Origin: an uncultured Selenomonadales bacterium
GTDB taxonomy: Bacteria > Bacillota_C > Negativicutes > Selenomonadales > Selenomonadaceae
Assembly (NCBI GenBank): GCA_937907035.1
Contig: CALCTX010000233.1
Span: 1 to 6,545 of the forward strand
Length of the DNA: 6,545 nucleotides
Reading direction: 5' to 3'
Shown here in pieces: positions 1 to 6,545 of this stretch (positions are counted from its first letter, which is position 1; each line of letters starts with the position of its first letter). The translations under genes and the position numbers were made by a program. The notes below the pieces were generated by a model. It saw only the letters and a list, made by a program, of their open reading frames with translations. It did not search any database and was not told the DNA's origin.

Positions 1-536
1 AAGGTTGTGAAGGCGAACCGTCACTGGCGGCAGATAACATAGCAGAAGGGATCAGACTTATTCGGACCAAGACAAATAAAGGCCAGATAAATATGAATTC
101 CAATGCCGGATATACTGAAGGGGTAAAAAAGATAATCGATGCCGGGCTTGATACGATCAGAGTGAGCATTATCAGTGCAAGGAAAGAGAGTTATCAGGCT
201 TATTATCGGGGAAATTATTCGCTGGATGATGTTAAAGCTTCGATTCGTTATGCCCTGGATAAAGGAGTTTACGTTTCGCTGAATATGTTGTATTTTCCTG
301 GTTTTAATGACAGGGAAGAGGAATTAGCGGCTTGGAATGATTTCTTCAGAGAATTGCCGGTACAGATGATCCAAATGAGGAATTTGAACGTTGATCCGGA
401 TGCGTTTTTGAAGATAATGCCGAAGGTTGAAGGCGATATGCTTGGGGCTCGTTATTTTATGACGACATTGCAGAAGAGATTTCCTGATATGGTAATAGGT
501 AGTTTTAGCCATTTTATTGAAAAAAATAAATCCTGA
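1..536 (+). CDS. Radical SAM family protein, C-terminal part (5'-truncated by window edge)
   Basis: The frame is open from base 3 to a TGA at 534-536, giving 177 visible residues. The N-terminus, including the expected CxxxCxxC cluster motif, lies before the window. Visible residues 1-8 read GCEGEPSL, which resembles the GGE-like stretch on the second strand of the radical SAM barrel. INMNSNAG (29-36) fits the third strand, GLDTIRVSII the fourth, and VSLNMLYFPGFNDREEE plus IQMRNLNVDPD later strands. Proteins of this family use a 4Fe-4S cluster and S-adenosylmethionine to make a 5'-deoxyadenosyl radical. The substrate cannot be told from this part. The Met at 93 is internal, because the family motif runs through it from upstream. 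The protein ends shortly after the barrel with no extra cysteine-rich domain visible. The family call is fairly safe; the specific function is unknown. Confidence 0.8.
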   Translation, partial: GCEGEPSLAADNIAEGIRLIRTKTNKGQINMNSNAGYTEGVKKIIDAGLDTIRVSIISARKESYQAYYRGNYSLDDVKASIRYALDKGVYVSLNMLYFPGFNDREEELAAWNDFFRELPVQMIQMRNLNVDPDAFLKIMPKVEGDMLGARYFMTTLQKRFPDMVIGSFSHFIEKNKS

Positions 537-564
537 AAAGAGGATTTTCACCAAAAAAATTGAA

Positions 565-578
565 TATAATATTATAAT
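565..578 (+). promoter_or_regulatory. Possible -10 region(s) for cheR
   Basis: Two perfect TATAAT hexamers occur at 565-570 and 573-578 in the AT-rich spacer between the radical SAM gene and cheR. No good TTGACA-like -35 box is found 16-18 nt upstream of either, so the assignment rests on the -10 match alone in an AT-rich stretch. Part of the tract (565-576) is itself a 12-bp palindrome. Confidence 0.3.
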
Positions 579-604
579 TATGCGGAATATACCTCATAAT
601 GAGG
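577..604 (+). promoter_or_regulatory. Overlapping dyads in the cheR leader
   Basis: ATTATGCGG (577-585) can pair with CCTCATAAT (592-600) around a 6-nt loop, with one C/T mismatch in the stem. The same CCTCAT (592-597) also forms a perfect dyad with ATGAGG (599-604) around a single central A. The two pairings share bases, so only one can form at a time. They lie just before the cheR ribosome site. They may be an operator or an RNA hairpin, or chance in AT-rich DNA. Confidence 0.3.
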
Positions 605-605
605 C

Positions 606-612
606 AGGAGGG
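606..612 (+). promoter_or_regulatory. Ribosome binding site of cheR
   Basis: AGGAGGG is a near-perfect Shine-Dalgarno sequence, 6 nt before the ATG at 619. It decides the start of cheR over two upstream in-frame ATGs (517 and 580), neither of which has a comparable site. Confidence 0.85.
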
Positions 613-618
613 ATAATA

Positions 619-1410
619 ATGATTGAAGACCCGAAGGATTGGACAGCATTTAAGGTAAAGCTCAAAATGAAGACCGGTATTGATCTGAATCTGTATAAAG
701 AGGATCAGATGAAACGGCGTATCAGTAATTTGGTACAGCGCAATGGTTTTACCGGATTTGCTGAATACTTTGATCATGTAGCACTTGATAAGGAAGAGTT
801 TGCGTCATTTATTGAATATCTGACGATAAACGTTTCTGAGTTTTTCCGTACTCCGGATAAATTTGGCAAACTTGAGACGGAGGTTATTCCTGAATTGCTG
901 CAGCGTTCACCAAGCTTAAATATTTGGAGTGCCGGCTGTTCTATTGGTGCTGAGCCATATTCGTTGTCTATTATTATGAAAGAGCTTACTCCGGGGAAAA
1001 AGCATCGCATTTTGGCGAGTGACCTGGATATTGAAATTTTGGCCAAGGCTAAAGCCGGAGTATATTTGGAAAATGAAATAAAGAGTATGTCGCCGGCCCG
1101 TCTGAAAAAGTATTTTGTACAACAGGAAGATGGGCGTTACGCTGTAAATGATGAGATCAAAAAGGGTATAGAATTCAAACGCCATAATTTGTTAAAGGAC
1201 CCGTTTGAGAAGAATTTTGACCTTATTCTTTGCCGGAATGTCGTTATTTACTTTACTGAGGAAGCAAAGAAACAGTTGTACACCAATTTCTTTGCTTCGT
1301 TAAAGCCTGGCGGGGTATTATTCGTCGGCGCAACAGAGGCAATCCTCAATTTCCGTGATATGGGTTATGTTGCATATAAACCGTTCTTCTATCAAAAACC
1401 GTTAGCGTAA
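619..1410 (+). CDS. cheR: CheR-type protein-glutamate O-methyltransferase
   Basis: The predicted 263-aa cytoplasmic enzyme transfers methyl groups from S-adenosylmethionine to glutamates of chemoreceptors, the adaptation step of chemotaxis. The N-terminal helical domain carries the KRRI basic stretch (residues 32-35). NVSEFFRTPDKF (71-82) is the usual linker motif. NIWSAGCSIGAEPYSL (101-116) is SAM-binding motif I, with Ala at 111 where Glu is common. ASDLDIEILAKAKAGVY (133-149) holds the acidic residue that contacts SAM. DLILCRNVVIYF (201-212) and LKPGGVLFVGATE (228-240) complete the CheR signature. The length is normal for a stand-alone CheR, with no TPR or receiver domain fused. The start at 619 is chosen for its Shine-Dalgarno site; the open frame to 517 would overlap the upstream gene. 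No other chemotaxis gene lies in the window. The family call is very secure; the actual receptor target is not known. Confidence 0.93.
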   Translation: MIEDPKDWTAFKVKLKMKTGIDLNLYKEDQMKRRISNLVQRNGFTGFAEYFDHVALDKEEFASFIEYLTINVSEFFRTPDKFGKLETEVIPELLQRSPSLNIWSAGCSIGAEPYSLSIIMKELTPGKKHRILASDLDIEILAKAKAGVYLENEIKSMSPARLKKYFVQQEDGRYAVNDEIKKGIEFKRHNLLKDPFEKNFDLILCRNVVIYFTEEAKKQLYTNFFASLKPGGVLFVGATEAILNFRDMGYVAYKPFFYQKPLA

Positions 1411-1431
1411 TTAGTGCTTTTCCGGTTGATC

Positions 1432-1440
1432 AGGCGGTGG
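1432..1440 (+). promoter_or_regulatory. Weak ribosome binding site of the PaaK-like gene
   Basis: AGGCGGTGG lies 4 nt before the ATG at 1445. It is an imperfect Shine-Dalgarno match, clearly weaker than those of cheR, addB and addA. No better start codon with a better site is seen nearby. Confidence 0.45.
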
Positions 1441-1444
1441 TTTT

Positions 1445-2422
1445 ATGGATATCAGTTCAAAAAATGAACAAATTAGTTTGGAAGATTTGCAACGTTTGCA
1501 GTTGCGGCGATTGAAAAAAACCGTACTTTGGGCGGAGGAAAAAAGCTCTTTTTATCGGGAAAAGTTTTTACAGGCAGATATTCATGGAAAAAAGCTTAAG
1601 CATCTCGATGATATCCGTTCTTTCCCGTTTACGACCAAGCAGGAGTATATGACTCATTCGCCGTATGATTTTTTGACATTGCCATTGAGTCGAATTGTTC
1701 GGATAAGTTTGTGGGAACACCCCGAGCCGGTAGTTAAGATGTATACAGACAATGATATAGCCCGTAATCTGGAGGCAATGTTACGTTTGATAACAGCTGC
1801 GGGAGTTAATCGGACATCAGTTATCGGTATAATCGGCGATCTGGCTGACAGCGGCCTTATGGATATACAGTATGCATGTGAGTTTATAGGGGCCTCAGTA
1901 GTAATGCTGAGTTCAGAGTATGAACGGGCGTTGAAATTAATGGATTCAATCGGTGTTGATACTTTGATCGGATCTTCACGGCGTATTTTACAGCTTATAG
2001 TTGCGGCGCAGGCAAATGGCAAAGATATCACTGAATATACATTGAGATCGATATTGTGCCTTAATGATACTATTCAGAATCCGTTGGAAGGGCATATAGC
2101 CAATCGGACTAATACTGAAGTGGTAAATTTGTTTTCTTCTTCGATTTTTGGTTCCAGTGGAATGATGTATCAGTGTGAAGAGCGATATGGAAGTCATTTT
2201 CAGGCGGATATATATTATCCGGAGTTGGTAATGTTTGGTTCTGATGAAGTTATTGAGGGATCTGGACAGATGGGTGAACTGGTTGTAACAACACTTATGA
2301 ATGAAGCGATGCCGCTTATTCGTTACCGGACAGGCCAGACAGCTATGCGCGTTGATGAGCCGTGTGCTTGCGGCAGAACTTTGCCGATATTTGTAACGCC
2401 TTTTGGGAAACGCAATAAGTAA
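1445..2422 (+). CDS. Truncated PaaK-like (phenylacetate-CoA ligase family) protein, probable pseudoenzyme
   Basis: The 325-aa protein follows the PaaK layout. The N-terminus has LQRLQLRRLKKTVLWAEEKSSFYREKF (15-41) and FPFTTKQEY (60-68), as in phenylacetate-CoA ligases. The end has GELVVTTLMNEAMPLIRYRTG (277-297) and CACGR (307-311). The catalytic parts are altered. Where the family has the SSGTTGKPT nucleotide loop, this protein has SLWEHPEPV (88-96). The YGLSE-type A5 motif is replaced by FSSSIFG (230-236). The Asp after RYRT is Gln298. The C-terminal domain of about 100 residues, with the GRSDD hinge, is absent. C244, H251, C307 and C309 remain and could still form a metal site. The frame is intact with no sign of a frameshift, so this looks like a maintained protein rather than fresh decay. 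It lies 34 nt after cheR, probably in one transcript, and is followed by a terminator. Its role is unknown; adenylate formation seems unlikely. Confidence 0.75.
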   Translation: MDISSKNEQISLEDLQRLQLRRLKKTVLWAEEKSSFYREKFLQADIHGKKLKHLDDIRSFPFTTKQEYMTHSPYDFLTLPLSRIVRISLWEHPEPVVKMYTDNDIARNLEAMLRLITAAGVNRTSVIGIIGDLADSGLMDIQYACEFIGASVVMLSSEYERALKLMDSIGVDTLIGSSRRILQLIVAAQANGKDITEYTLRSILCLNDTIQNPLEGHIANRTNTEVVNLFSSSIFGSSGMMYQCEERYGSHFQADIYYPELVMFGSDEVIEGSGQMGELVVTTLMNEAMPLIRYRTGQTAMRVDEPCACGRTLPIFVTPFGKRNK

Positions 2423-2439
2423 TTATTTAAGGTAAAATG

Positions 2440-2477
2440 CTGTTGTGCTGAGATTGTCTTGGCACAGCAGTTTTTTT
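2440..2477 (+). terminator. Rho-independent terminator after the PaaK-like gene
   Basis: CTGTTGTGCT (2440-2449) pairs with GGCACAGCAG (2461-2470) over 10 bp, including two G-T wobbles, around an 11-nt loop. Seven T residues follow (2471-2477). It begins 18 nt after the stop codon and separates the cheR/PaaK-like unit from addBA. Confidence 0.88.
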
Positions 2478-2502
2478 GTTAGACAGCTGGCAAATATTTG
2501 GG

Positions 2503-2532
2503 ATAACATATTGCAGATGAATAAGATAGAAT
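2503..2532 (+). promoter_or_regulatory. Possible promoter of addBA
   Basis: A promoter is expected here because a terminator precedes and addB follows. TAGAAT (2527-2532) matches the -10 consensus at 5 of 6 positions. ATAACA (2503-2508), 18 nt upstream, matches the -35 at 4 of 6. TTGCAG (2511-2516) with TAGTAT (2532-2537) is an alternative pair but has a short 15-nt spacer. The exact boxes are uncertain. Confidence 0.35.
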
Positions 2533-2534
2533 AG

Positions 2535-2556
2535 TATCAGAAACAAATATCTGATA
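2535..2556 (+). repeat. Inverted repeat in the addB leader
   Basis: TATCAGA (2535-2541) and TCTGATA (2550-2556) are perfect 7-bp inverted copies separated by 8 nt. The repeat sits just downstream of the possible -10 and abuts the addB ribosome site. The placement would suit an operator or a leader hairpin. It does not resemble the GAAC-type SOS box of Firmicutes. Confidence 0.45.
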
Positions 2557-2562
2557 AGGGAG
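2556..2562 (+). promoter_or_regulatory. Ribosome binding site of addB
   Basis: AAGGGAG ends 8 nt before the ATG at 2571. Its first base is also the last base of the inverted repeat, so a hairpin there could affect access to it. Confidence 0.7.
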
Positions 2563-2570
2563 CAGAAAAT

Positions 2571-5500
2571 ATGCTGGAATTTATTATTGGCCGAAGCGGG
2601 AGCGGTAAAACCGAGCAGAGTCTTAAAGAGATTGTTATGGCGGTGGAGCAAGATCCATTGGGGAAACCAATCGTTTTTTTAACGCCGGCTCATTTGACAT
2701 ACAAGATTGAACGAAAATTAGCAGGAATGCTGGAAAAGAACGGCAAGGGATTTATGCGGGTACAGGTGTACAGCTTTGCCAGACTGGCCAGACAAGTCCT
2801 GTTGGAAACCGGCGGCGGGATATATCCGCGCCTTTCTGTGATCGGCAAGCGCTTGTTGTTGAAAAAGGTTTCTGCACGGCGGGCAAAAGAATTGAAGGTG
2901 TTTTCAAAAGCTGTAAAGCGGCGGGGGTTTTCGGCTGATCTGGCTGATTGCGTAAAGGAATTAAAAGGCTTTGGAATCAGTCCGGAATATCTGGGAGAAA
3001 AATCCGCCGCACTTGCTGATGGACAACTGAAGGAAAAAGTTCAGGATCTGGCAATATTGTACCGGGATTTTTCGGTACAAATGGCCGGCACTTATAATGA
3101 TGCGGAAGATGTTCTTGATGCATTGATAAAACATATTCCGGATTCCGGCTATTTGCAGGGGGCAGAGGTATGGCTGGACGGATTTGCATATTTCAATCCA
3201 CAGGAACGTGCAATTATCACTGAATTATTAAAAACAGCGGCAAGAGTGCATGTTTCCTTGCAGATGGACGTATATGATGATGCTGCGAATTCGGCAGATA
3301 CCGGATTGTTTCATGATGCCTGGGAGATCGAAAAAATATTAACTGAGATTGCGGTACGGGAAAAACATGAAGTGCAACGCAGGATGATGCCTGATCTGTA
3401 TCGGTATAAAGCGGAAGGAATAGCAACGATAGAAAGAGATTTATTCCGCCCGGTTCCACAAAAAGGGGAATGCTCCGGAGTTAAGATCATCGAAGCTGCC
3501 AACCGTCGGCGGGAATTAGATGCGGTAGCGGTGGATATTGTTAAACTTTGTCGGGAAAGCAACTATCATTGGAATGAAATCGGGGTGCTGTTTCGCAATC
3601 CGGAAGATTATGGCAATTTACCGTCAATGGTATTTAATGATTACGGGATCCCATTTTTTTGTGATTTTAAGAGGGAAGGAGTCCAGCATCCATTAGCGGA
3701 ACTTATCAGATCGGCCTTTGATATCCTGCAGCGCTGGCAATACGAACCGATATTCCGGGCACTGAAGACCGGATTTTTTTCGATCATTCCCGATCAGATA
3801 GATTTATTGGAGAATTATGTTTTACGCTTTGGGATAAAAGATGATCGTTGGCTTCAGTCAGAAAACTGGAATTGGATCAAACGGTATGATGAGTTAGAAA
3901 CAACAGAAACTGAGCTCACAGAGCAGCAAAAGGAAGAACTTTTGGCAGTCGATATGATACGGCGGAGAATAACAGAGCCGTTGCAGATGTTTGCGGAAGA
4001 AATGAAAAATTCCGGGAATGTTAAAGATATGACGATGGCGGTTTATAATTTCCTGAATAAGATGGAAGTTCCACAAAAATTGCTTGAATGGTCTGAAAAA
4101 GCTCAAAGCGAAGGGCGACTGGCTGATGCGGCGATGCATCGGCAGATTTGGGATGATGTTGTTGATCTTTTAGAGCAATTTGTGACAATGAGCGGTGAAG
4201 AAAAATTATCGCATAAAGATTATGCGGCAATTTTTTCCGAAGGACTGGAAGCTTTAAATGTTGCGCTTATTCCGCCAGGACATGATTATGTATCAATTTC
4301 GTCATTTGATCGTAACAGTTTGGCCGGCGTACGGGCTTTGTATATCGTTGGGGCCAATGAAGGTGTAATGCCACGCCGCTGTCAGGAAAGCGGATTGTTT
4401 TCTGATGCGGAACGTCTGCATTTGGCAGAGCACGATATAAAGTTGGCTGGCGGGTCTCGCCGTGAAAGTTTCAGCGAGGCCAATGTTTTATACCGGGGAT
4501 TTGTTACCGGCAGTGATTATTTATGGATTTCTTATCCATTGGCGGATACAGACGGAAAGGGCTTAAAACCGTCAGTTTATATTGCTAAACTTAAAGAAAA
4601 GATCATGCCTGAAGCAGAACAGCTTTATATTGGGATTGAGGAAGCGGAAAATAAAATTGATCCTTTGTCGGCTGTTGCCAATAAACGACAGGCTGTTACA
4701 GCGCTGTCAGCGGTATTGCGGGATTATGGAGATAAGGTTAATGAACTTGGTTTTTGGCAAGACATTTATAATTACCTGTCGGCTGATAAAGAAATGGCAA
4801 CGCTTTTCTCACTTGTAATACGTGGGTTAAATAGCAACAGCCTGGCAGAGAAGCTGCCGGAAAAGCTGGCTGAACAATTATATGGGCGAAATAATCGTTT
4901 GAAGGCAAGTATTTCACGCTTTGAGAGTTTTCGGGATTGCCCGTTTAAGCATTTTTTGGAACATGGTATGAAACTGAAAGAACGGGAAAAGTATCAGTTC
5001 CAAATTCGTGAGCATGGTACTTTTTTGCATGCAGTCATGGCACAATTCGGTGAGGATTTGAAGAACGAAGGAAAGAAATGGTCAGAAATATCTTCTGATG
5101 ATTGTCATAAGCGATGCAGTGAAATAGTTGAAAAATTAGCACCGCGAATGATGGGGGAGATCCTTTATTCATCAGAACAAAAGAATAATTTACGGGAAAG
5201 AATCCAACGGACCGCAGAAAAAAGCCTTAACCGGTTGATAGAGTTTGATAAGATCAGTAAATTCAGTCCGGCCGAATTTGAACGGTCATTCGGCTTGGGA
5301 GAAGGCGATGCTTCTCCGTTGCGGCTGAATTTGCAAAATGGTTTTGTGTTGGAAATCAGAGGCAAAATTGATCGTATTGACCGGAGTGATGATGGGAAAT
5401 ACTATTTGATAATTGATTATAAAACCGGGCAAATGGAGATAAATCTTACCGATGTCTTTTATGGGGTAAAAATGCAACTTTTGACATATCTGCTTCTGGC

Positions 5501-5999
5501 ACGGTCGATTGCGGCTGATGATGCAGTGCCGGCAGGCGTGTTGTATTGTTTTTTGCGCAATAAAACGATAACTGATGATTGCCGTTTGTCGGAGACTGCG
5601 GTAAAGGAAAGGATAAATAAAGAACTGCGTATGCCGGGGTGGCTTTTGGCTGATGAAGACATTGTAAAGATGGTTGATGAAACTGCAAAATTTATTAAGG
5701 TTAAGCTTAAAGCAAAGGGTGGAATAGAGAGCAATTCATTGTCCGGTGTAAAAACAAAGGATGAATTTGGTATCTTGCTTAAATATATGGAATGGATGCT
5801 CAAAGATACCGGAAATAAGATATTGGCCGGAGAAATAAATATTCGGCCATATAAGGGAAAAGAAAAAGCCTGCAAATATTGTCATTATCAAGCAGTTTGC
5901 CGGTTTGACAGGTTGCGCTCAGCTGATATGATAAACAAACCGCAAAAATATGCTGATGCAGAAATATTTAAACTTATGCAGGAAAAAGGGGAGGAGTGA
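2571..5999 (+). CDS. addB: AddB, subunit B of the AddAB (RexAB) ATP-dependent helicase-nuclease
   Basis: AddB pairs with AddA to unwind and resect double-strand DNA ends until a Chi site is met, preparing a 3' strand for RecA. The 1142-aa product is close to the B. subtilis AddB length. A Walker A motif GRSGSGKT lies at residues 7-14, followed by a long UvrD-like but degenerate helicase body that serves in Chi recognition in the known complex. The C-terminal RecB-type nuclease shows H820 in GTFLH, D934 in GKIDRID, D949 and K951 in DYKTG, and Q969/Y973 in QLLTY. C790 (in FRDCPF) and C1101, C1104, C1110 (CxxCx5C) match the four-cysteine 4Fe-4S staple that wraps the nuclease domain. All key residues are present, so it is probably active. 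The start has a good ribosome site, and the Walker motif begins six residues in. The gene appears to have its own promoter after the terminator. The stop lies 6 nt before addA. Confidence 0.96.
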   Translation: MLEFIIGRSGSGKTEQSLKEIVMAVEQDPLGKPIVFLTPAHLTYKIERKLAGMLEKNGKGFMRVQVYSFARLARQVLLETGGGIYPRLSVIGKRLLLKKVSARRAKELKVFSKAVKRRGFSADLADCVKELKGFGISPEYLGEKSAALADGQLKEKVQDLAILYRDFSVQMAGTYNDAEDVLDALIKHIPDSGYLQGAEVWLDGFAYFNPQERAIITELLKTAARVHVSLQMDVYDDAANSADTGLFHDAWEIEKILTEIAVREKHEVQRRMMPDLYRYKAEGIATIERDLFRPVPQKGECSGVKIIEAANRRRELDAVAVDIVKLCRESNYHWNEIGVLFRNPEDYGNLPSMVFNDYGIPFFCDFKREGVQHPLAELIRSAFDILQRWQYEPIFRALKTGFFSIIPDQIDLLENYVLRFGIKDDRWLQSENWNWIKRYDELETTETELTEQQKEELLAVDMIRRRITEPLQMFAEEMKNSGNVKDMTMAVYNFLNKMEVPQKLLEWSEKAQSEGRLADAAMHRQIWDDVVDLLEQFVTMSGEEKLSHKDYAAIFSEGLEALNVALIPPGHDYVSISSFDRNSLAGVRALYIVGANEGVMPRRCQESGLFSDAERLHLAEHDIKLAGGSRRESFSEANVLYRGFVTGSDYLWISYPLADTDGKGLKPSVYIAKLKEKIMPEAEQLYIGIEEAENKIDPLSAVANKRQAVTALSAVLRDYGDKVNELGFWQDIYNYLSADKEMATLFSLVIRGLNSNSLAEKLPEKLAEQLYGRNNRLKASISRFESFRDCPFKHFLEHGMKLKEREKYQFQIREHGTFLHAVMAQFGEDLKNEGKKWSEISSDDCHKRCSEIVEKLAPRMMGEILYSSEQKNNLRERIQRTAEKSLNRLIEFDKISKFSPAEFERSFGLGEGDASPLRLNLQNGFVLEIRGKIDRIDRSDDGKYYLIIDYKTGQMEINLTDVFYGVKMQLLTYLLLARSIAADDAVPAGVLYCFLRNKTITDDCRLSETAVKERINKELRMPGWLLADEDIVKMVDETAKFIKVKLKAKGGIESNSLSGVKTKDEFGILLKYMEWMLKDTGNKILAGEINIRPYKGKEKACKYCHYQAVCRFDRLRSADMINKPQKYADAEIFKLMQEKGEE
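5988..5996 (+). promoter_or_regulatory. Ribosome binding site of addA inside the end of addB
   Basis: GGGGAGGAG lies within the last codons of addB and ends 9 nt before the addA ATG. Ribosomes finishing addB therefore terminate on top of this site, which suggests translational coupling of the two subunits. Confidence 0.75.
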
Positions 6000-6005
6000 G
6001 CCTAA

Positions 6006-6545
6006 ATGGGAGAAACATGGACTAATGAACAGAAACAGGCAATTTCAACCCGGGAAAAGAATATTTTGGTTTCGGCGGCCGCCGGTTCAGGAAAAACCGC
6101 TGTACTTGTGGCGAGGATAATAGAACAGGTTTTATCAGGCGAAACAGATATCGATCGTTTGCTGGTAGTAACATTTACCAATGCGGCAGCGGAAGAAATG
6201 CGACAGCGTATTGCCAAGGCATTGGCAAAAGCAGCAGAAGAGAATCCGGCAGATCAGCGTATTGCCCGTCAGCAGATCCTTTTAAGCAACGCTTCAATAT
6301 CAACGATACATTCCTTTTGCCAGTCGGTGATTCGGCGGAATTTTGCCCGGCTCGATCTTGATCCTAAATTTCGTTTAGCCGGGGAACAGGAAATAACCTT
6401 GCTAAAACAAGATGTTATGGAAGAATTGTTTGAAGAGGAATATGCGGCAGCGGACGGGGATTTTCTTCAGTTTGTTGATCACTATGGTGACGAGCATGGC
6501 GATGAAAAGCTGCATGGGGTTGTGAATCGGTTATACAATCATTCT
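6006..6545 (+). CDS. addA: AddA, subunit A of the AddAB helicase-nuclease, N-terminal part (3'-truncated by window edge)
   Basis: The first 180 codons are visible and the frame is open to the window end. AddA is the UvrD/Rep-type (SF1A) 3'-5' helicase motor of AddAB, with its own C-terminal nuclease not seen here. WTNEQKQAI (residues 5-13) is the Q-motif. AAAGSGKT (24-31) is Walker A, inside the VSAAAGSGKT block typical of AddA. LLVVTFTNAAAEEMRQRI (52-69) is motif Ia. ISTIHSFC (98-105) is the next conserved DNA-contact motif. The ATG at 6006 is 6 nt after the addB stop and follows a strong ribosome site. Gene order addB-addA is the usual one in Firmicutes. All visible helicase motifs look intact. 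Confidence 0.96.
   Translation, partial: MGETWTNEQKQAISTREKNILVSAAAGSGKTAVLVARIIEQVLSGETDIDRLLVVTFTNAAAEEMRQRIAKALAKAAEENPADQRIARQQILLSNASISTIHSFCQSVIRRNFARLDLDPKFRLAGEQEITLLKQDVMEELFEEEYAAADGDFLQFVDHYGDEHGDEKLHGVVNRLYNHS

Noticed and set aside
534..550. TGAAAA/TTTTCA hairpin at the radical SAM stop codon as a terminator
   Set aside because: The 6-bp stem is mostly A-T and is followed by CCAAAAAAATTG, not a T-run, so it is not a convincing terminator.
517..618. Longer CheR start at 517 (or 580)
   Set aside because: 517 lies inside the upstream radical SAM gene and has no ribosome site. The added residues do not resemble CheR. The ATG at 619 has AGGAGGG at ideal spacing.
1654..2031. Minus-strand open frame of 125 codons inside the PaaK-like gene
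   Set aside because: It is antisense to a frame with clear family similarity, with no recognisable domain in its own translation.
2423..2570. Missing C-terminal domain of the PaaK-like protein encoded downstream in another frame
   Set aside because: The region after the stop holds a terminator and a leader, with no GRSDD-like or other family residues that I can see. The loss is a truncation rather than a frameshift.
5459..5875. Minus-strand open frame of 138 codons inside addB
   Set aside because: It lies opposite the conserved nuclease domain of addB, its translation is low-complexity and Ser-rich, and it shows no recognisable motif. It is a shadow of the real gene.
2571..6545. addBA as part of a new defence system
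   Set aside because: Both genes show the complete standard AddAB motif set in the usual order. They are explained as normal recombinational repair genes, and no defence gene lies beside them in this window.

Overview
The window holds five protein-coding genes, all on the plus strand. The first and last are cut by the window edges. Moderate-to-low GC, strong purine-rich Shine-Dalgarno sites (AGGAGGG before cheR, GGGGAGGAG before addA) and an adjacent addB-addA pair point to a Firmicutes (Bacillota) bacterium. A Negativicutes/Clostridia-type lineage is possible, but this is only an impression from protein style.

Region 1 (1-1410): the 3' part of an uncharacterised radical SAM protein gene, then an 82-nt AT-rich spacer with TATAAT boxes and overlapping dyads, then a complete stand-alone CheR-type chemoreceptor methyltransferase. 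Region 2 (1411-2477): a 325-aa relative of phenylacetate-CoA ligase (PaaK) lies 34 nt behind cheR with no terminator between, so the two are probably co-transcribed. This protein appears to lack the ATP-binding P-loop, the ribose-binding Asp and the whole C-terminal domain, so it looks like a pseudoenzyme. A clear intrinsic terminator (2440-2477) ends this unit. Region 3 (2478-6545): a short leader with a possible promoter and a perfect 7-bp inverted repeat, then addB, then the first 180 codons of addA. The addA ribosome site lies inside the end of addB, so the two subunits of the AddAB helicase-nuclease are probably translationally coupled.

AddAB is the Firmicute counterpart of RecBCD, processing double-strand breaks for recombination, and is ordinary housekeeping content here. 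The less ordinary part is the cheR and degenerate PaaK-like pair. I see no mobile element, CRISPR array, tRNA or rRNA, and no clear evidence of a new multi-gene system. No intergenic stretch exceeds 150 nt.
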